From: Membranipora membranacea
Taxonomy: Eukaryota; Bryozoa; Gymnolaemata; Cheilostomatida; Membraniporidae
DNA length: 64,000 bases
Direction: 5' to 3'
NCBI GenBank assembly: GCA_914767715.1
Contig: OU612069.1
Span: forward strand, 21,513,387-21,577,386
The notes below the pieces were generated by a model. The model ran no database searches and was not told where the DNA came from. It worked only from the letters and a program-made list of their open reading frames with translations. This document shows positions 1 through 13,000 of this stretch, piece after piece. Positions within the stretch are counted from its first letter, which is position 1, and every line of letters begins with the position of its first letter. Made by a program: the position numbers and the translations under genes.

Positions 1-1601
1 AGCATGATGGGCTCACAGAATTACACTACCTCACAATCAATGTAGTATCTATATTTTCCTTTGTTTTTTTATTTTTAAATATTTTGGTTCTATACACTAA
101 TCATCATTCCTTTACATTTATTCATCATTCTACACTTGTTATATATTTTTTTGGCCATTAGTTGGAAATACAGCAGACCGTTCCTCAGTCTACCTTTTCC
201 TCTGTATATGCAATATCTCGTAGTGGAAACCATGAACTGTAAGCAACTTCAAATTCACCACAACCTATTATTATGATAGTGCAATTGGGAGTTTGGTCCT
301 CACTCCCTGATAAACCAACCAATGAAACTCTAGAAGTTGTCAGGAAGGGTAACTCCAAAACTTGAGAAGAAGAGCACCCCGACTAAAGTGGCGACAATCT
401 ACCATATCCCAAACTACTGATTCACATGTAAACGATGGCGTCAAGAAGCCATCAGTCACAAGAATATATTCTCTAACATGCAACTCTGATTTATTGAGCC
501 TATCTTATCTGTAAACAATGAACTTGGTATAATGATCCATCAAAATAGGTATGATATAGTATTATAGTAGACAGTAAGATTGGTAAAATCCAATAAACTG
601 TATAATATGTGGTACAAATACAACGACAACAAAAAACTTAGTCTCTCAAAATACAACATCTAAGCATTATCCAGTACCGTATTGTTTCCTTCGCTCAAAA
701 CTTAACCCAATGACTGATAACATTCAATGATCATAGCATGTCAACAGTGCAAAGAATCTAATCAACAATCTGTCACAGCCATATAATAAGGGAGTTTTTA
801 TATCTATGGTCACAGCGCACCCAGTACCACAATATCAAACCGTTACTAAGCTGAATGTGATAGACTGTCCTCAATGCCAGCTTATTAACAAACCTTTTAC
901 TCTAAGCACATGTAAGTCATAGTGAACACCTACAAAAATCAGCTACTGCTCAACGAAAAAATATTAGTGAGGTGACGTCAACAACAAAGGGTTAGAAAAA
1001 GTAAAAATAGTATATCAGTGATCCGTTAATAAAAATGTGATGATATTCTGACAAAGAGAAGAAAAAAAAACGTTTCGTAAACATTTATATGATACATGTA
1101 TGAAATTAGGCACCCTTGTTCAAAAAATAGCATATAATCCTAATTTGCCACAATAGAAAAAACGTTCAAAAACTTGCTGCGGCTGCTTACAATTTGAGCC
1201 AAACTTTCTCTTCATGCTCAATGCTACAATCACCGAAAAAATACATCACCCAATTCGATTAAGTCCGATTCTAAGGTCCTGGTCACACGTTCATAATACG
1301 ATTGCTGATTGCACTGAGAGAAACCAAGTGACCTTGTGACCTACAAACTCTAATTATGTCACCAATGATGAGATTTCCGCTCATTTGGCTGATCAATTTT
1401 TCCGCACAGCGACCAAAATTGACCGGTTCAGCTGTTGTGATAATGAGTGTATGGTTGTTTATCAGTAGTTGTCTTGTCTCTTTACATGATCGGGTTAGTG
1501 ATAGACAAAGGTACCTCTTTGTTAGTATATTAAGCACTGTGACTTAGCTAACGTACGACATTCTGTGATGATGATATTATAATAACGATGAGTTGGGGAG
1601 A
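1..1601. other. No gene seen; downstream flank of the GTPase gene
   Basis: AT-rich sequence read on both strands. The short open frames here show no domain, no splice-consistent exon chain and no signal peptide. It is the 3' flank of the minus-strand GTPase gene that ends at 1602. No clear AATAAA close to that stop was noticed. Confidence 0.5.
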
Positions 1602-4600
1602 CTAGAGTAACACACATCCTTTCTTTTTCTGTCTTGGAGCTGGTTCTATTACTGCTCTAACTGCCTCATCAAATATCTACAAAATAAAATAATATATATA
1701 TATATATATACACACATTTGTGCAATGAAGTGTCATATATTATATATCCCACTATTATACCCATAAAAACCCTGGACAATGAGTGATTCATATATGTATA
1801 TGTGTATATATATATATATATAGTGGCTATCAGTGTGTAGGGCATATCTTTGCATTGGAGTTGTCCGACCATGTCAGGCTATTTTATCTACCATTGATTA
1901 CTATTGGGTTAAGGATGCCCTACATGGTTATTTAAGAGAATTTAAGACATGATTTTTTTGTGGGTCATATATAATGACTCCTAATTTTTGAGTGACACTT
2001 AGTTGGGGCCAAATACACATAGATGACACTTAAAAGCACAGATTTGAATCTATATATATATATATATAATTATAAATAAATCTATAAAATAGATAGTGTC
2101 AACAGAAAGTAATAATCTGACATGTCATTCGATTTTGAATCTCAAGTGCCAAGAAGAAAGTTAGATGTTTTGCTCTAGCTAATCTAGTCTAATGCAGTAC
2201 AATATTGTTAGTCCCATTGAATCCATTGAAGATGACATTATAATTGGAAGTTGTCTTATTAAAAATCAATCAATCAATCAGGGATGGGGCAACTCCAGAG
2301 TTCATCTTGGTAGAATTGTTGTCTCATCGCATATCCCAACCTCCCTGATCTCATTTCATTCGGATATACAGGCTAACACACCAAGATGGCCAGAAAAGTT
2401 GTCCTAGAACTGGCACACTATCTCATATTTGAAGGACATAAAAGAAAATTATTAAGGGTGTTAATTTGGGGCCAATCATACGACAAAATAAGTCCCAAGT
2501 CAGCTCTTCACTGGTCCTTAATAGAATGTGGCAAAAGCGTTGTGTTATCAGTTATGTGATACAGTCAAATTGGAAGTTTGAAAGCCCAGACGTAAACAAT
2601 GATGACATAATATATATACTGATGAGGTTAATTCTGCACACACTGTTGGTAGGCACAGTCCTGTCTGTCCGTGACTAATAGATGATGCAAACTTTCAACA
2701 CAATGCTGCTGATAACACAGATATATCAAGGTTCAGATGACTATCACCCACAAACAATATTGCTGATGAAGGTATAGTCACAATCTAGCCATCCCTACTA
2801 TCCCTAGTCACTATCCCTAGTCACAATCTAGACACCCCCACTACGGGGCGTTAGACTGGACACCCCCACTACGGGGCGTTAGACTGGACAACCCACTATG
2901 GGGCGTTAGACTAGACACCCCTATTACGGGGCGTTTGACTAGACACCCCTCCTACGGGGCGTTCATCTCACCCTCTTAAGTCCCTGCTGAGTAAGGGCAG
3001 AGCACTCGAGGTATTTCCTAGCGTGTACTTTAGTGGCCAATTTTTGTCCTTGCTCTCTTTTTATTGGTGATAGGCCTTTGGCTGCTAGCTCAGATAAGCA
3101 CTGTCTGTCGTCTCGCAGATCCAGTTTGGTGCCTGTAGAAATAAAACGGATAACTCAGCTCGAGAAAAGAGCCGGAGGGGATAACTCAGGTCTACCACAC
3201 AGAGCAATGAGGATAGATGAATGACTCGTATCCACCTATAACCTAGCCTGTCAAGACAAGCTTTATTCAAACAAACCGATTAATTTTTGTCAAGACAGGC
3301 TACCTATAAGCCAACTTTTTTGATAGTTTGTCGTATTATGAGATGTGAAGCATACACCATAGACTTGAGACAAGGTTGATTCGTAGTCATGACAATGGTG
3401 ACAATCGTACTGATGATGATTTCAGCTCCCCTTTTTTTATGCCAAACTATCTAATCATCAATTTGTTCACAACGGAGAACACATCAATAGACATTCTTTT
3501 TGGTGGTAGATCCCTGATGAATCATAGCCCCAGCTTCATTCCATAAGAATTAGCCTTAGGCCTTACAAAAAACAAGAGTCATCACAGGTAGATCTACTAG
3601 TTCATTAAGTTGACGATAAATAAGTCACCATTATAGAATGAGGTTATCACTTAGGAGGAAGCATATCCCAACTTGTAATCACCCAAATAGGCCTTATTGC
3701 TGCACCAAGTTGTGCAAATGGACATATAACATTATACTTATTGTTTTTATGGTAGTACCAAACACAACATTTTATGTTTAGTGGTGATGGGGGAAACAGG
3801 ATTCCCAACATCACCTGACATTGTAGAAATTATAAAATTGGACGCTTCTCAATCTAACTGTTGATCCATACTTTTACCACAAATAAATTTATGACCTCAC
3901 CAAGGAGAGACGACTCATGATGAGACATACAGACAGACCGACTAATATATCGGGACTAACGGATAGACTTACCGACTAGTATAACGGGAGCTTCAGGACA
4001 GTGATGCCTAATCTCTGGTATCCATTTACTGCTAACGTTATCAAAAGACGAAGGCGACATTATACTAAAGCACACTAGAAATACATCAGTCTGCAAAATA
4101 CAAACAAACAATATTATTTACCTACGGCTCAGGTTCAGCAACGATAATAATAATGAGGTCGGGGTACTCCCTACGGTCTGATCACTTCAACAAGGAGGAG
4201 GATTGATAGGAAAACGGGTACAGGACAATAAACAATATAAGGCTCAAACTCTCAATCCAGCAACCTTCGGTCAGGGTTCAGAGCTGTCACCCCTTGTAGA
4301 TTATTTAATACTTTATAATTTATAGTTATTTAATACCCTAGACTAACAGAACAGCTCCCCTAGCAGTGTGGCAAGATATGAGGGAAAGTAGATTTCCTGC
4401 AGTTTGGTAAAACTTTACCTTGAATGTAACCCTGACTCTACCACTAGTGATAACAGGCCTTTATTAGGTATATCTCAGACATTTGAGCTGAAACAATCTT
4501 ACTTGCCATTATCAGTGTTGTTTATGACTTGACAGCATTATAACCGCTAGTCAAACAATAAATGGAACTGGCATTACGTCCTATTTGAACTTCTTGATAA

Positions 4601-6019
4601 GTTGCAGTGTCGATCATCTCCACACAAGTCATAATTTTGTATGTAATTTAAATTCTTGTAGAAAAGTGAGCCCAATAATCATCAGAATTATGATATCATA
4701 CATGGTAGTAAAACTTCCCTATGGTCACAAGGCTTAGAGGAGAAGGTCACTTCTGCAACATCCAGCTAAAACATGACTAAAATGCCGTCATCAAAACCAT
4801 CAAAGTGTGCATTATTGGAACAGGCTGCTGTTTCTTGTTCGGTCACAGTGGTGGTAGTATTGTTAAGCAGACAGATCCATGTAGGCCTACTCATGCAAGA
4901 GCAAGGCACCATATCGTATGCAGTTAGGTTACATCACAAGATGTTTTGACATTGCAATGTGATGTGCCAGAGCAGCAAAACTACTTTATGATAGGAGTGA
5001 GACTATCATAGAACATGTGAGGGGTCTGCTTTGATACCAAGGGCAACCTATAGAGACAATAACTCCCAATGACCACAATATAATAATCAATCATCGCAAT
5101 CATTATCACTTTGGTGTACACACCTAGCTAGTTCAGGACCCCCTCTCCCTAACTTCAAACTGAAACAAATGATGTTTTGATGTGACCGCCTGAAAATTAT
5201 CAAAATCCCACTGCTGTAATAGCAAGTAGTATGATGAATTGTGGGTTAAATGTGGGTTTAAGTCTCAAGTGCTGTCTCTGTCCGAAGACTGAGGCAGGTC
5301 AGAGCACACCTGGGGCCATCGATTGAGCCCAGTAGTCAGTAGACTGCAGCAGGATTCGAACCCAAGACCTCCAACACTATTGTATCAGTATTTAAGGGCA
5401 AGTGCCCTAATCAACTGAGCTACCTCCTACCTTCACTCACACAGTATCAGCGACATCACCTTAGGCCTACCTGTGGATAAGATAGAGGTCTGAGCCTGTC
5501 GTAATCCTCTTGTCCGGCCGTATCCCACAATGCTAACTGTACTTGTGTACCATCTACTGTACATGGGGCTGTATAGTTATCAAACCTACAACATAAAACA
5601 TAAATCATCCCACTATCCACATAAACATCAGATGAGATACAGTCTCATATGAAAAAAGTATGATACCGATGACTACATTGACAGAAATTTACCATTACGG
5701 TTATACAGGAAGAAAGAGTGAGCATTTTGCTCAGGAAATACATATTCTGTAATGCAGTGAATGATAGAGAAACTAGACCTCTGCAGGACTTGTCTCCCCC
5801 CCCCCCCAGAAAAGGAATAATCAAATGACAAATTTAGCAGAATTCAATTAAAAAACACGGGGGCACATATTTTCTCACATTGTAGGTACACATAACTTAC
5901 ACAGTAGGTACATATTCTCCAGGGAAGCTATCTGTTGTATATGATATGAGCATGCAGGTCTTACCAACCGTACCATCTCCAACAACTACACACTTTATAG
6001 ACCGAGAAACTTGCGACAT
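1602..6019 (-). CDS. Rho-family small GTPase, Rac/Mtl/RhoG type (5 exons, complete)
   Basis: Membrane-anchored molecular switch of the Rho family; members cycle between GDP and GTP and signal to actin and cell polarity. Coding exons, 5' to 3' on the minus strand: 6019-5901, 5585-5471, 4090-3973, 3132-2972, 1676-1602. All join in phase with GT-AG ends and give 195 residues, the normal family length. Visible motifs: P-loop GDGTVGKT (residues 14-21), switch I YVPTVFDNY (36-44), [19 protein letters not shown] of G3/switch II (60-78), TKLD (119-122), ECSAL (160-164), a basic stretch RQKKK and a C-terminal CVLL box. The final Leu predicts geranylgeranylation. Thr17, where Rac and Cdc42 usually have Ala, and the region KREQGQKLA resemble invertebrate Mtl/Mig-2 and vertebrate RhoG rather than Rac1 itself. 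Start: the ATG at 6019 gives the usual short N-terminus before IKCVVVGDG. The assignment to the family is firm; the assignment to the Mtl subgroup is inference. Confidence 0.95.
2831..2968. repeat. 28-bp minisatellite, five copies, in GTPase intron 4
   Basis: Five head-to-tail copies with starts at 2831, 2859, 2887, 2914 and 2942. The core is gacacccc followed by tacggggcgtt. Copies 1 and 2 are nearly identical; later ones diverge. On the minus strand the array begins at the 5' splice site of exon 4 (donor at 2971-2966), so the last copy overlaps the donor. Confidence 0.9.
3232..3310. repeat. Short inverted repeat in GTPase intron 3
   Basis: Imperfect arms: cctataacctagcctgtcaa on the left and the reverse complement of gtcaagacaggctacctata on the right, enclosing about 35 bases. 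It lies just upstream (on the minus strand) of exon 4. The tagcctgtc arm recurs in the hairpin at 27575-27660, so both may be copies of one short family. Confidence 0.5.
5262..5431 (-). mobile_element. tRNA-derived SINE, family 1, copy a (in GTPase intron 2)
   Basis: Read on the minus strand it starts with a tRNA-like head: an A-box-like tagctcagttgattagggc and a B-box-like gggttcgaatcctgc. A shared body follows, containing ccaggtgtgctctgacctgc. The same head and body recur at 8931-9161, 37636-37880 and 61932-62161. It sits in the intron between exons 2 and 3 of the GTPase gene. Confidence 0.75.
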
Positions 6020-8060
6020 GTCAATTTTCTAAATATACAGTCAGTCTATCACAGGGTTTCTATACTGGTAATTATCGGACTAGTGGTGTAAATGTGTTTA
6101 GGTATCCCAGGCTGTTTTGAATGAAGTTCTTATTTGTGAAAGCGTTGTAATTGTTCCTCAGCTGCTCTGAAAAGAGAAGGAACATAATATTAGGTTTCCA
6201 CTGACAATTGAACAACAACCATCATCTTTTGCCCAATTTCATCAAAGTGCCATGACCAACGGTAAGTTGATGGCATTACAGATGAAGACATCATTTAGGA
6301 TAATGTATTGTATAGGATTTAGAGGATTTAACAACAGCAGATACAATATATTATTCGAATTGATGCCTCAATCTTTGGACGGAGTTGACACTCCATTTGA
6401 ATTTCTAATACCCTTGAGACTACTTGTCCCGTGATAACCATCTCCTCATGTGACAGGCACGGATTTGGAATCGTTAGGAGGCATTATAATAATAAGGATC
6501 ATTAGGCCTATTTATAACAACAATACAAATAAAATGGGCTTATCAATCAACTGACTGAATTATTGACAGAAAAGAAACATGCTCAGTGACCAGTTGGTTG
6601 AGTTGCAAACATAGACATGTTATATACATGTTATATGTATACATGTATATGTATATGTATACATGTTATATATAGTTATTTAGGTTTTTACATCCAAGTT
6701 TGCATGTTTATTTAGGCCATCAGTTTGTTCCAAACAAGAAAACTTTAACTCAACAAGCACAGTGCAGTTAGTGACTATGATTGACTGAGAAAATAGGAGG
6801 CAAAGTCAATCTCAAGTCTTATCATACAACTTTGAAGTAAATTTAGGGTACTAAGTCACTAAACCACCACCACCATGTTGTTTTGTTGTAATGTATCAAT
6901 CAGATTCATTAATTACTAATTATTTATTTAATTATTAGGCAGCACATGTCCTCTCAAGCCCAAGGCTCCACTCCAATGAATATATGCTGAAGAATTAATG
7001 ATTAATTTTTTGAATAACTCTATCAAAGTCATTTCACTATAATACCAACTGCTGAAGGTGGTGTGCGCCTGAGACTGTCAAGCTACTCTACTCGACTCTG
7101 ACCTGAGAGTGAGTGTCTTCTTCTTTCTTCACAGTCACGCCGAGTCAGTTCAGTTTTTAATTCTCTCACCTCATAAATAATCAAATCATACAACAAATAA
7201 GTAACCATTTACCTTTAGAATCATGTCACCGAGATTCCTTGACCATATCTGGCAGATAAAAATCACACTTAGAGGCTAATAATACCTTATTCCCAGTTTA
7301 TATAGCTGAAGTGAGTCAGCAAAGGAACTTTCTCTAAATTTAGAACACTTTTCAGAATTTGCCCACACTAACTTGCAGGTTTCCGGTTGGGGGCGCTTTA
7401 GTAGTAGGTCATATGCGTTTGAGAGTTGTGTCATCTTTGATGACGATAACAGAATTGCTATGCAAGTTTTGGAGTTGTCGTCTTCCTGAGAAACAACTGA
7501 AGAGGTCACTGTGACAACTAAGGATGTCACTGTGACTGTCTAAAAAGAAACTTCCACCAAACATTGCCAGCCAGACGAATCACTGTGACTATTTGTCTGA
7601 GAATTTATATATTGGAGAAAATAGCTGTCAGTAGCCTTTGTTTGTGTTTGACTTGAAATATAGGTAAGGAATCTCTTTGCCAAAACATTTTGTATTTTAA
7701 GTATCATAGCAACAGTTTCCAATTTACACAATGAATGTCATGTGGAAAACAATGAAATGAGTGAATTATCACCACTTCCAAGTTAGTTTCATTCATCATC
7801 ATCATAATAATTGTTTAGCTTTAGGCCTCTATAATGATAAATATTGGGCATATATTGTTTTGTTTTAAAGAAAAGGCTATTCACTCTGTTATGTTTAAAA
7901 CATCTATCTATCTATGTCTTCTCGCAGTATATTTGATATGACATGATGATGTACTAGTAGTAAAACTCATGACTAATCATACCTATATATGACCTGGTCT
8001 GATGGTTCCATTTGTTTGGACTCTCCTCTGTAGGTCAATATTCAATATATATTCTCTTTA

Positions 8061-8115
8061 TGTATTTATGACAACCCTTAGCTAGTTGTACTAGCTAGGG
8101 TTGTCATACATAAAT
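8061..8115. repeat. Hairpin-forming inverted repeat
   Basis: The left arm tatttatgacaacccttag and its reverse complement on the right, ctagggttgtcatacataaa, flank a very short loop. Arms are about 25 bases with few mismatches. No coding sequence nearby; possibly a small MITE remnant. Confidence 0.6.
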
Positions 8116-8930
8116 ATGAAAATTGCTTCTACTAACTATGGAAGTAAGAACTAGTGAGTGAGCCTAGCATGATACTTGTAGTGGGTAGTCAATCACAATC
8201 AGGTCATAAGACCCCCACAAATCACTATGTGGTGTAATCAGGCGATTGCCTCATTAGTCAGTGTTAAGTCATCAAAATGAGTCAGCTCCCAGAATCGTGA
8301 GCACGTGCTCTTAGAAAGTACAGTATCAAACAACTGGTACTGAACTCAGGCCTACAGTAATCACGACATGCTTGTAAGCTAGTGGAAGATGGGAAAGACA
8401 TGTAGGCCTTTGTATCTACCATCTTGTGGGACATCAGCTCCCTGTTCTATTTTTGATGAATGTCTCACAATCCATACCAATTGGCTTGGCAGACCAGGAT
8501 GTCTCTTACATCAGTCTTCTTAATTACTCATTTTTATACACACATGCCCATAGTTTGCCTTCAGAAATGCTTCACAATCACAGTCAAGCACATGAGATTT
8601 CAACGAAAGTCCAAATTGCCCAGGCAGATAACTCCAAGTTATAAGAAAACCATGGTCGGCAGGTCCATAAGAGCGTCACCTTCACTTCTCCATAGTATTA
8701 TGTATGCTGTGCATGCATCGTGTAATAGAGCTCAAGCCTGTGAATGTACAGTTTCTCAAAAATGAGCCTCTTGTTACAATTAAATATAACTGTGTTTATT
8801 CTTTTCTCAGATGGGTCAATTTTTTTCATCCCTCTTTAGGCCAAGGTAGGCAAACATACTCTGTGAATATCTGTGTTTGTATGAGTGAGGCTTCCCGCCA
8901 AAACCTAACACCATACAAGCAAAGGGTTTA

Positions 8931-9161
8931 GGAGTAGGAGGTGGCTCAGTTGGTATGTGCCATACCTTAAACATGCAAATGTTGAAGGTCGTGGGATCGA
9001 ACCGCACTGCAGTCCATCGACTACTGGGGTTTGGTTGGCCCCCAGGTGTGCTCAGACCTGCCTGAAACAGATATTGCAGCCGCTGCCCTAAGGCAACTAA
9101 TATTTCGCTGCCCATACTTCGGGATGAAGCGCTTGATAAGACAACTTGGTTTTAATCAACC
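8931..9161 (+). mobile_element. tRNA-derived SINE, family 1, copy b
   Basis: Head: ggaggtggctcagttggta (A-box-like) and gtgggatcgaaccgc (B-box-like). Body: ggttggcccccaggtgtgct, then cttcgggatgaagcgcttga, ending in ggttttaatcaacc. The order and tail match the copy at 37636. The open frames inside are SINE sequence, not genes. Confidence 0.8.
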
Positions 9162-10002
9162 ATCCCCAAAGCCGCTTTCTGAAAAAGGTTTTAGTTCTGT
9201 TCTGCTTCTTGCATGCGCAAACTATTAGCGGCATTTGGGGGCTAGATGTTACCCGTCTTCATGATAGGCTCAGTCATATGTTTTGTTTTGAATTGAGAAT
9301 GTGGTGGCCACCCCATAACAGATATGGTCAGTAAACCAATAGCATTTTGCTCAGCTTACACGAACTTCACATCTCTAGAATTCATGAGTTGTATTACTGG
9401 CAATGGGTGCTTGGAAATAAGTTGTCTGATAGCGCTTCATCTTATAGCTCCAGCTTTTAAGTATACCTACTATGAGCATGAATTCTTATTAACCGGCATT
9501 TAGTTGACCTTTGCTACTAATATAATCGTCTAGATGAATTATCCCGTTGCAGAATAGAGATAGGTTGAAATTGCCTTAGGTAAAGATAGAACGGTGATTA
9601 AAGAGGTAAAGAATGATCTTAGGTCCCGTAAGACTGATTCAAGTTTGTCAAAGAGTCGTCAGATCCTGGTACTATTATTCACACCCAAGGCATGTGCTGA
9701 GGTTGCCAGCACAAAACATGTAGGTTTAGTGAAGCTGTTCTTGGATACAGAAAATAGTGCAATACAATCCTTCATACTTCAATGCCCTTGAGTCTGTAAG
9801 TCTGGCCAAATCTTCCTCCCAATTCATGCCTTGGTCCAAATATGTTGATGTCACAAGCATGCCTTGGTTATATATAAGGCTTCAATAGAAGTTCCTAAGC
9901 GCAACTCCTTTCAATTTTCATTGTGTTGAGACTACCTTACCCATAATCAATAATCTCATTTGTAGATCGGATCGATACAGAGCAAGCACAACAACTTTCA
10001 CA

Positions 10003-13000
10003 ATGACAAATTTGGCCACATTAAAACCCCTTTCAGGTGAGTGTATAATCCTGGAAAGAGATTTCGACTGCCTCCTACTCTGTAAAAACATGGTAATGGT
10101 AATGGCCGGGTGAATATTGTGATTTTGAAGTCAATACAGGCTATGGGGTTTGACCCCTGACAGTCTACAAGATTCCATAGGCCTATGCTTCTGCTATTAA
10201 TTCAGTTCGTCTTTCTTTGTTCCTGTCCAGCATCAACAAAACAGCACAATGCGTCCTACTCCTTTGCTTTGATGCTTCCATTTCAGCTATTCCACTTTTG
10301 TACTTAAATGGCTGAGTTATCATTGTGCACCACTATAGCTTTTGTTGACAGAATCTGATCCCGATGACATTGTTAATGAGAGGCTGATCTGGGTCGACCT
10401 TGAGATGTCAGGACTAGAAGTTGACAAGGAAAGGATCATTGAAATGGCTGTATCTGTCACAGACGGTCGCCTTACAAAAATTGCTGAGGTTAGTAGTAGT
10501 CACAGCACATTTGTCCTCACATCTAGTTCATGATTTGGCCTATGAAGAAATGGCCGGAGTGGGATGGTTAGAATGAGCCTTGCGTAAAATCCACCCACAA
10601 AGTTTATTGATATACTTTTTGAAAGATACATGCACAAAATTGTAAAGAAATTGCTTTTGTTTATGTGATTATATATATTTTATTTGTGTATTATTGGTTT
10701 CTGATACACAATTGGATGACTAATTGTCCTTATTTCAAGCTAATAATAGTAGGCTATCGCTGTGAGAGACTAATCTGTCCAATCATGTTACAGCTAATGA
10801 TAGTACTGGTAGTACTAGCACTGGTTGTTCGTTACACTCGTTACATCAAATTTATTCTCCAACTCTTACCCTATAGCTACTAAATTTAAAATGTGAAGAG
10901 AGGATGATACAAAATACAGTGGCGCGCGTACCACTGCACAACACACAGGTCTGAGTCATTAGTCAAACGCTGTTTCGAGGCCTTCTCTAGAACAACCTCC
11001 TCATGTGAACAGATGTAAATGAAAAAGTTAATTCCATAATTTGATGAATGCAGTTTCATTATTGTTTGGAAGATCCATGATGAGAATTGAATGAGATGTG
11101 GGGGGGGGGATTACAAAAGGCTTATTCTTAACCGAAAGTTTTACTTGACATGGTGATGAATCCACTGACAGGAAATGCATCATGCCTCATAAATTACTCG
11201 CTGCCTGCTAGCCGGTAACTTTCTCACAGAATCTAGAGTGGGATGTTACTAAATATTACTGAAGAATGCTGTGATTATGCGCTCCTCTCTCTATTTGCAG
11301 GGTCCTAATATCATCATTAATCAGAGTAAAGATTTGATGGATGCTATGGATCCGTGGTGCATAAAAACTCATGGTGACTCTGGTCTCACTAAATCTGTAC
11401 TAGACAGTAAAGTCAGCGAGGGGGAATGTGAACAAGCTATGATCGACTTCATCCAAAAATACACCAATAAAGGTCAGTTATCCAGTGAGGAGTGTCAGTT
11501 TAACTCCCTCTACGCAACTCTAAATTCACTATAAAAACTAATCAAGCAGTGAGTGTGGGTTTTTGCAGTGCGGAGTGGCATGAAGTTGTGATCAGGTGGT
11601 AAATATCTGAACTGTGTACTGTTTTACTAGCCAAGTTGATTATGTTTTTACTGAAAATGGTATTTGCATAGTTAGTGGTACTCTCTTGCCTACTTTTGGC
11701 TGTGCTTGGATACTACCATAGATATTTAATCTAAGATAAGTCAACAAAAGTATTTAAACATCTGACCCCAGGTTTATAACTGGCTGATGGACTAATCTCG
11801 CTTGGCTTTTGGCTTGGCTTTTTTTGGCATGCTGCCAGGTATGACACAATGCATACTCTCGCATACTCATGTGACATTGCCAAAAAATTATCATGTGCTA
11901 TGAAGGCTTTATTGTTTAAAATCAGTTTCAAAATGGCTGCATGTAAATCAGCCTTATCAGCATGCAACTGATTGTCGATTGTAGACACAATATGGTGACA
12001 TTTTATTGTTTCAATAACAGTGCAGAACAATAGGAGATTGGAGGCCTATGCTATGCCTTCACCTTGGTGATAGCAAAAAAAAAAGGAGCCGGGCAGTATT
12101 CTGATGTTGCAGCTGATTAATCTTGTTTATGTGTTAATAGGCCAGAAGCAGCCTAGCTGTAACTGCTCTATAAAATAATGGCACGGACAATTTTTGATGG
12201 CAGGAAACTGATCGCATATTATACTTCATTGATGTTTCTTCTGTAAAATTCACTGGGTGTACCCAGTTGTAGTAGTCACATTTAGAAATTAAAAGGTGTT
12301 TTGTTTTTGCATTATATGTGTGGGGACATAACTCCTATTCTGTGTAATCTTACTAATCTAATCTTCAGGGAATTCCAGGTTGAAACTGCATTGTGGGGAT
12401 TTTGTTGACTTGCCAATTTATTTACCAAGTAAACTTGCAGAAGTCTGCTCGTGTTAGATCAGGAAAAATTAAAAATTTTCACTTTTCAATAAGTATAATG
12501 TCAGATCTTTATGAGGTTAGTATGATGCTGTCTTGCGGCAGCATGTCAGCAGAAGACCGGCCGTGCGGTAGCATATTGCAATTTTTCGCTATTAATCGCT
12601 AATAATAAGTGAAATGTTACGAGTTTAAAACAAGGGTATATCTAGGGTAGAACAACGTGCTGAATCCAAAACTGAGAGTGTACCCGGTTGTAGCAATCAT
12701 GTCAGCGGCAGCATACCTGCAATTTTCCATAGTCGGTTAGGTAAGTGAAATGTTAAGTGATTAATATGGTCAGCAGGAAACACTACTATATGTATGATTT
12801 TAACAAGATATTATATCACATCATTTTAAAAGGTGGTCAGCGACAGCACTACATCTCAACGAGAACAAGACAAAAAGCAGCCTAGACATAAGACTGCTCA
12901 AAACATGATAGCGTGAGACAAATTTGATTTAGGAAAAAAGTGTGTACCCAGTTGAAGAGCTCAGCCTGGACTGCATATCCCAAATATTCACACTATCGAT

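Larger units (their letters stand above)
6020..10002. other. Intergenic region between the GTPase and REXO2
   Basis: The two flanking genes diverge from here, so both promoters should lie inside, but no TATA box or conserved element could be assigned. A possible non-coding 5' exon of the GTPase lies near 6120-6170: on the minus strand it follows a good acceptor, ctcttttcag. The region also holds an ATGTAT microsatellite (about 6616-6672), a hairpin (8061-8115) and a SINE (8931-9161). Confidence 0.5.

Noticed and set aside
1689-2068. CRISPR-like or regulatory arrays
   Set aside because: These are simple TA microsatellites (about 1689-1712, 1801-1822, 2050-2068) without spacers; the host is an animal.
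8816-9334. Several 60-100 codon frames on both strands
   Set aside because: They coincide with a SINE copy that recurs elsewhere in the window.
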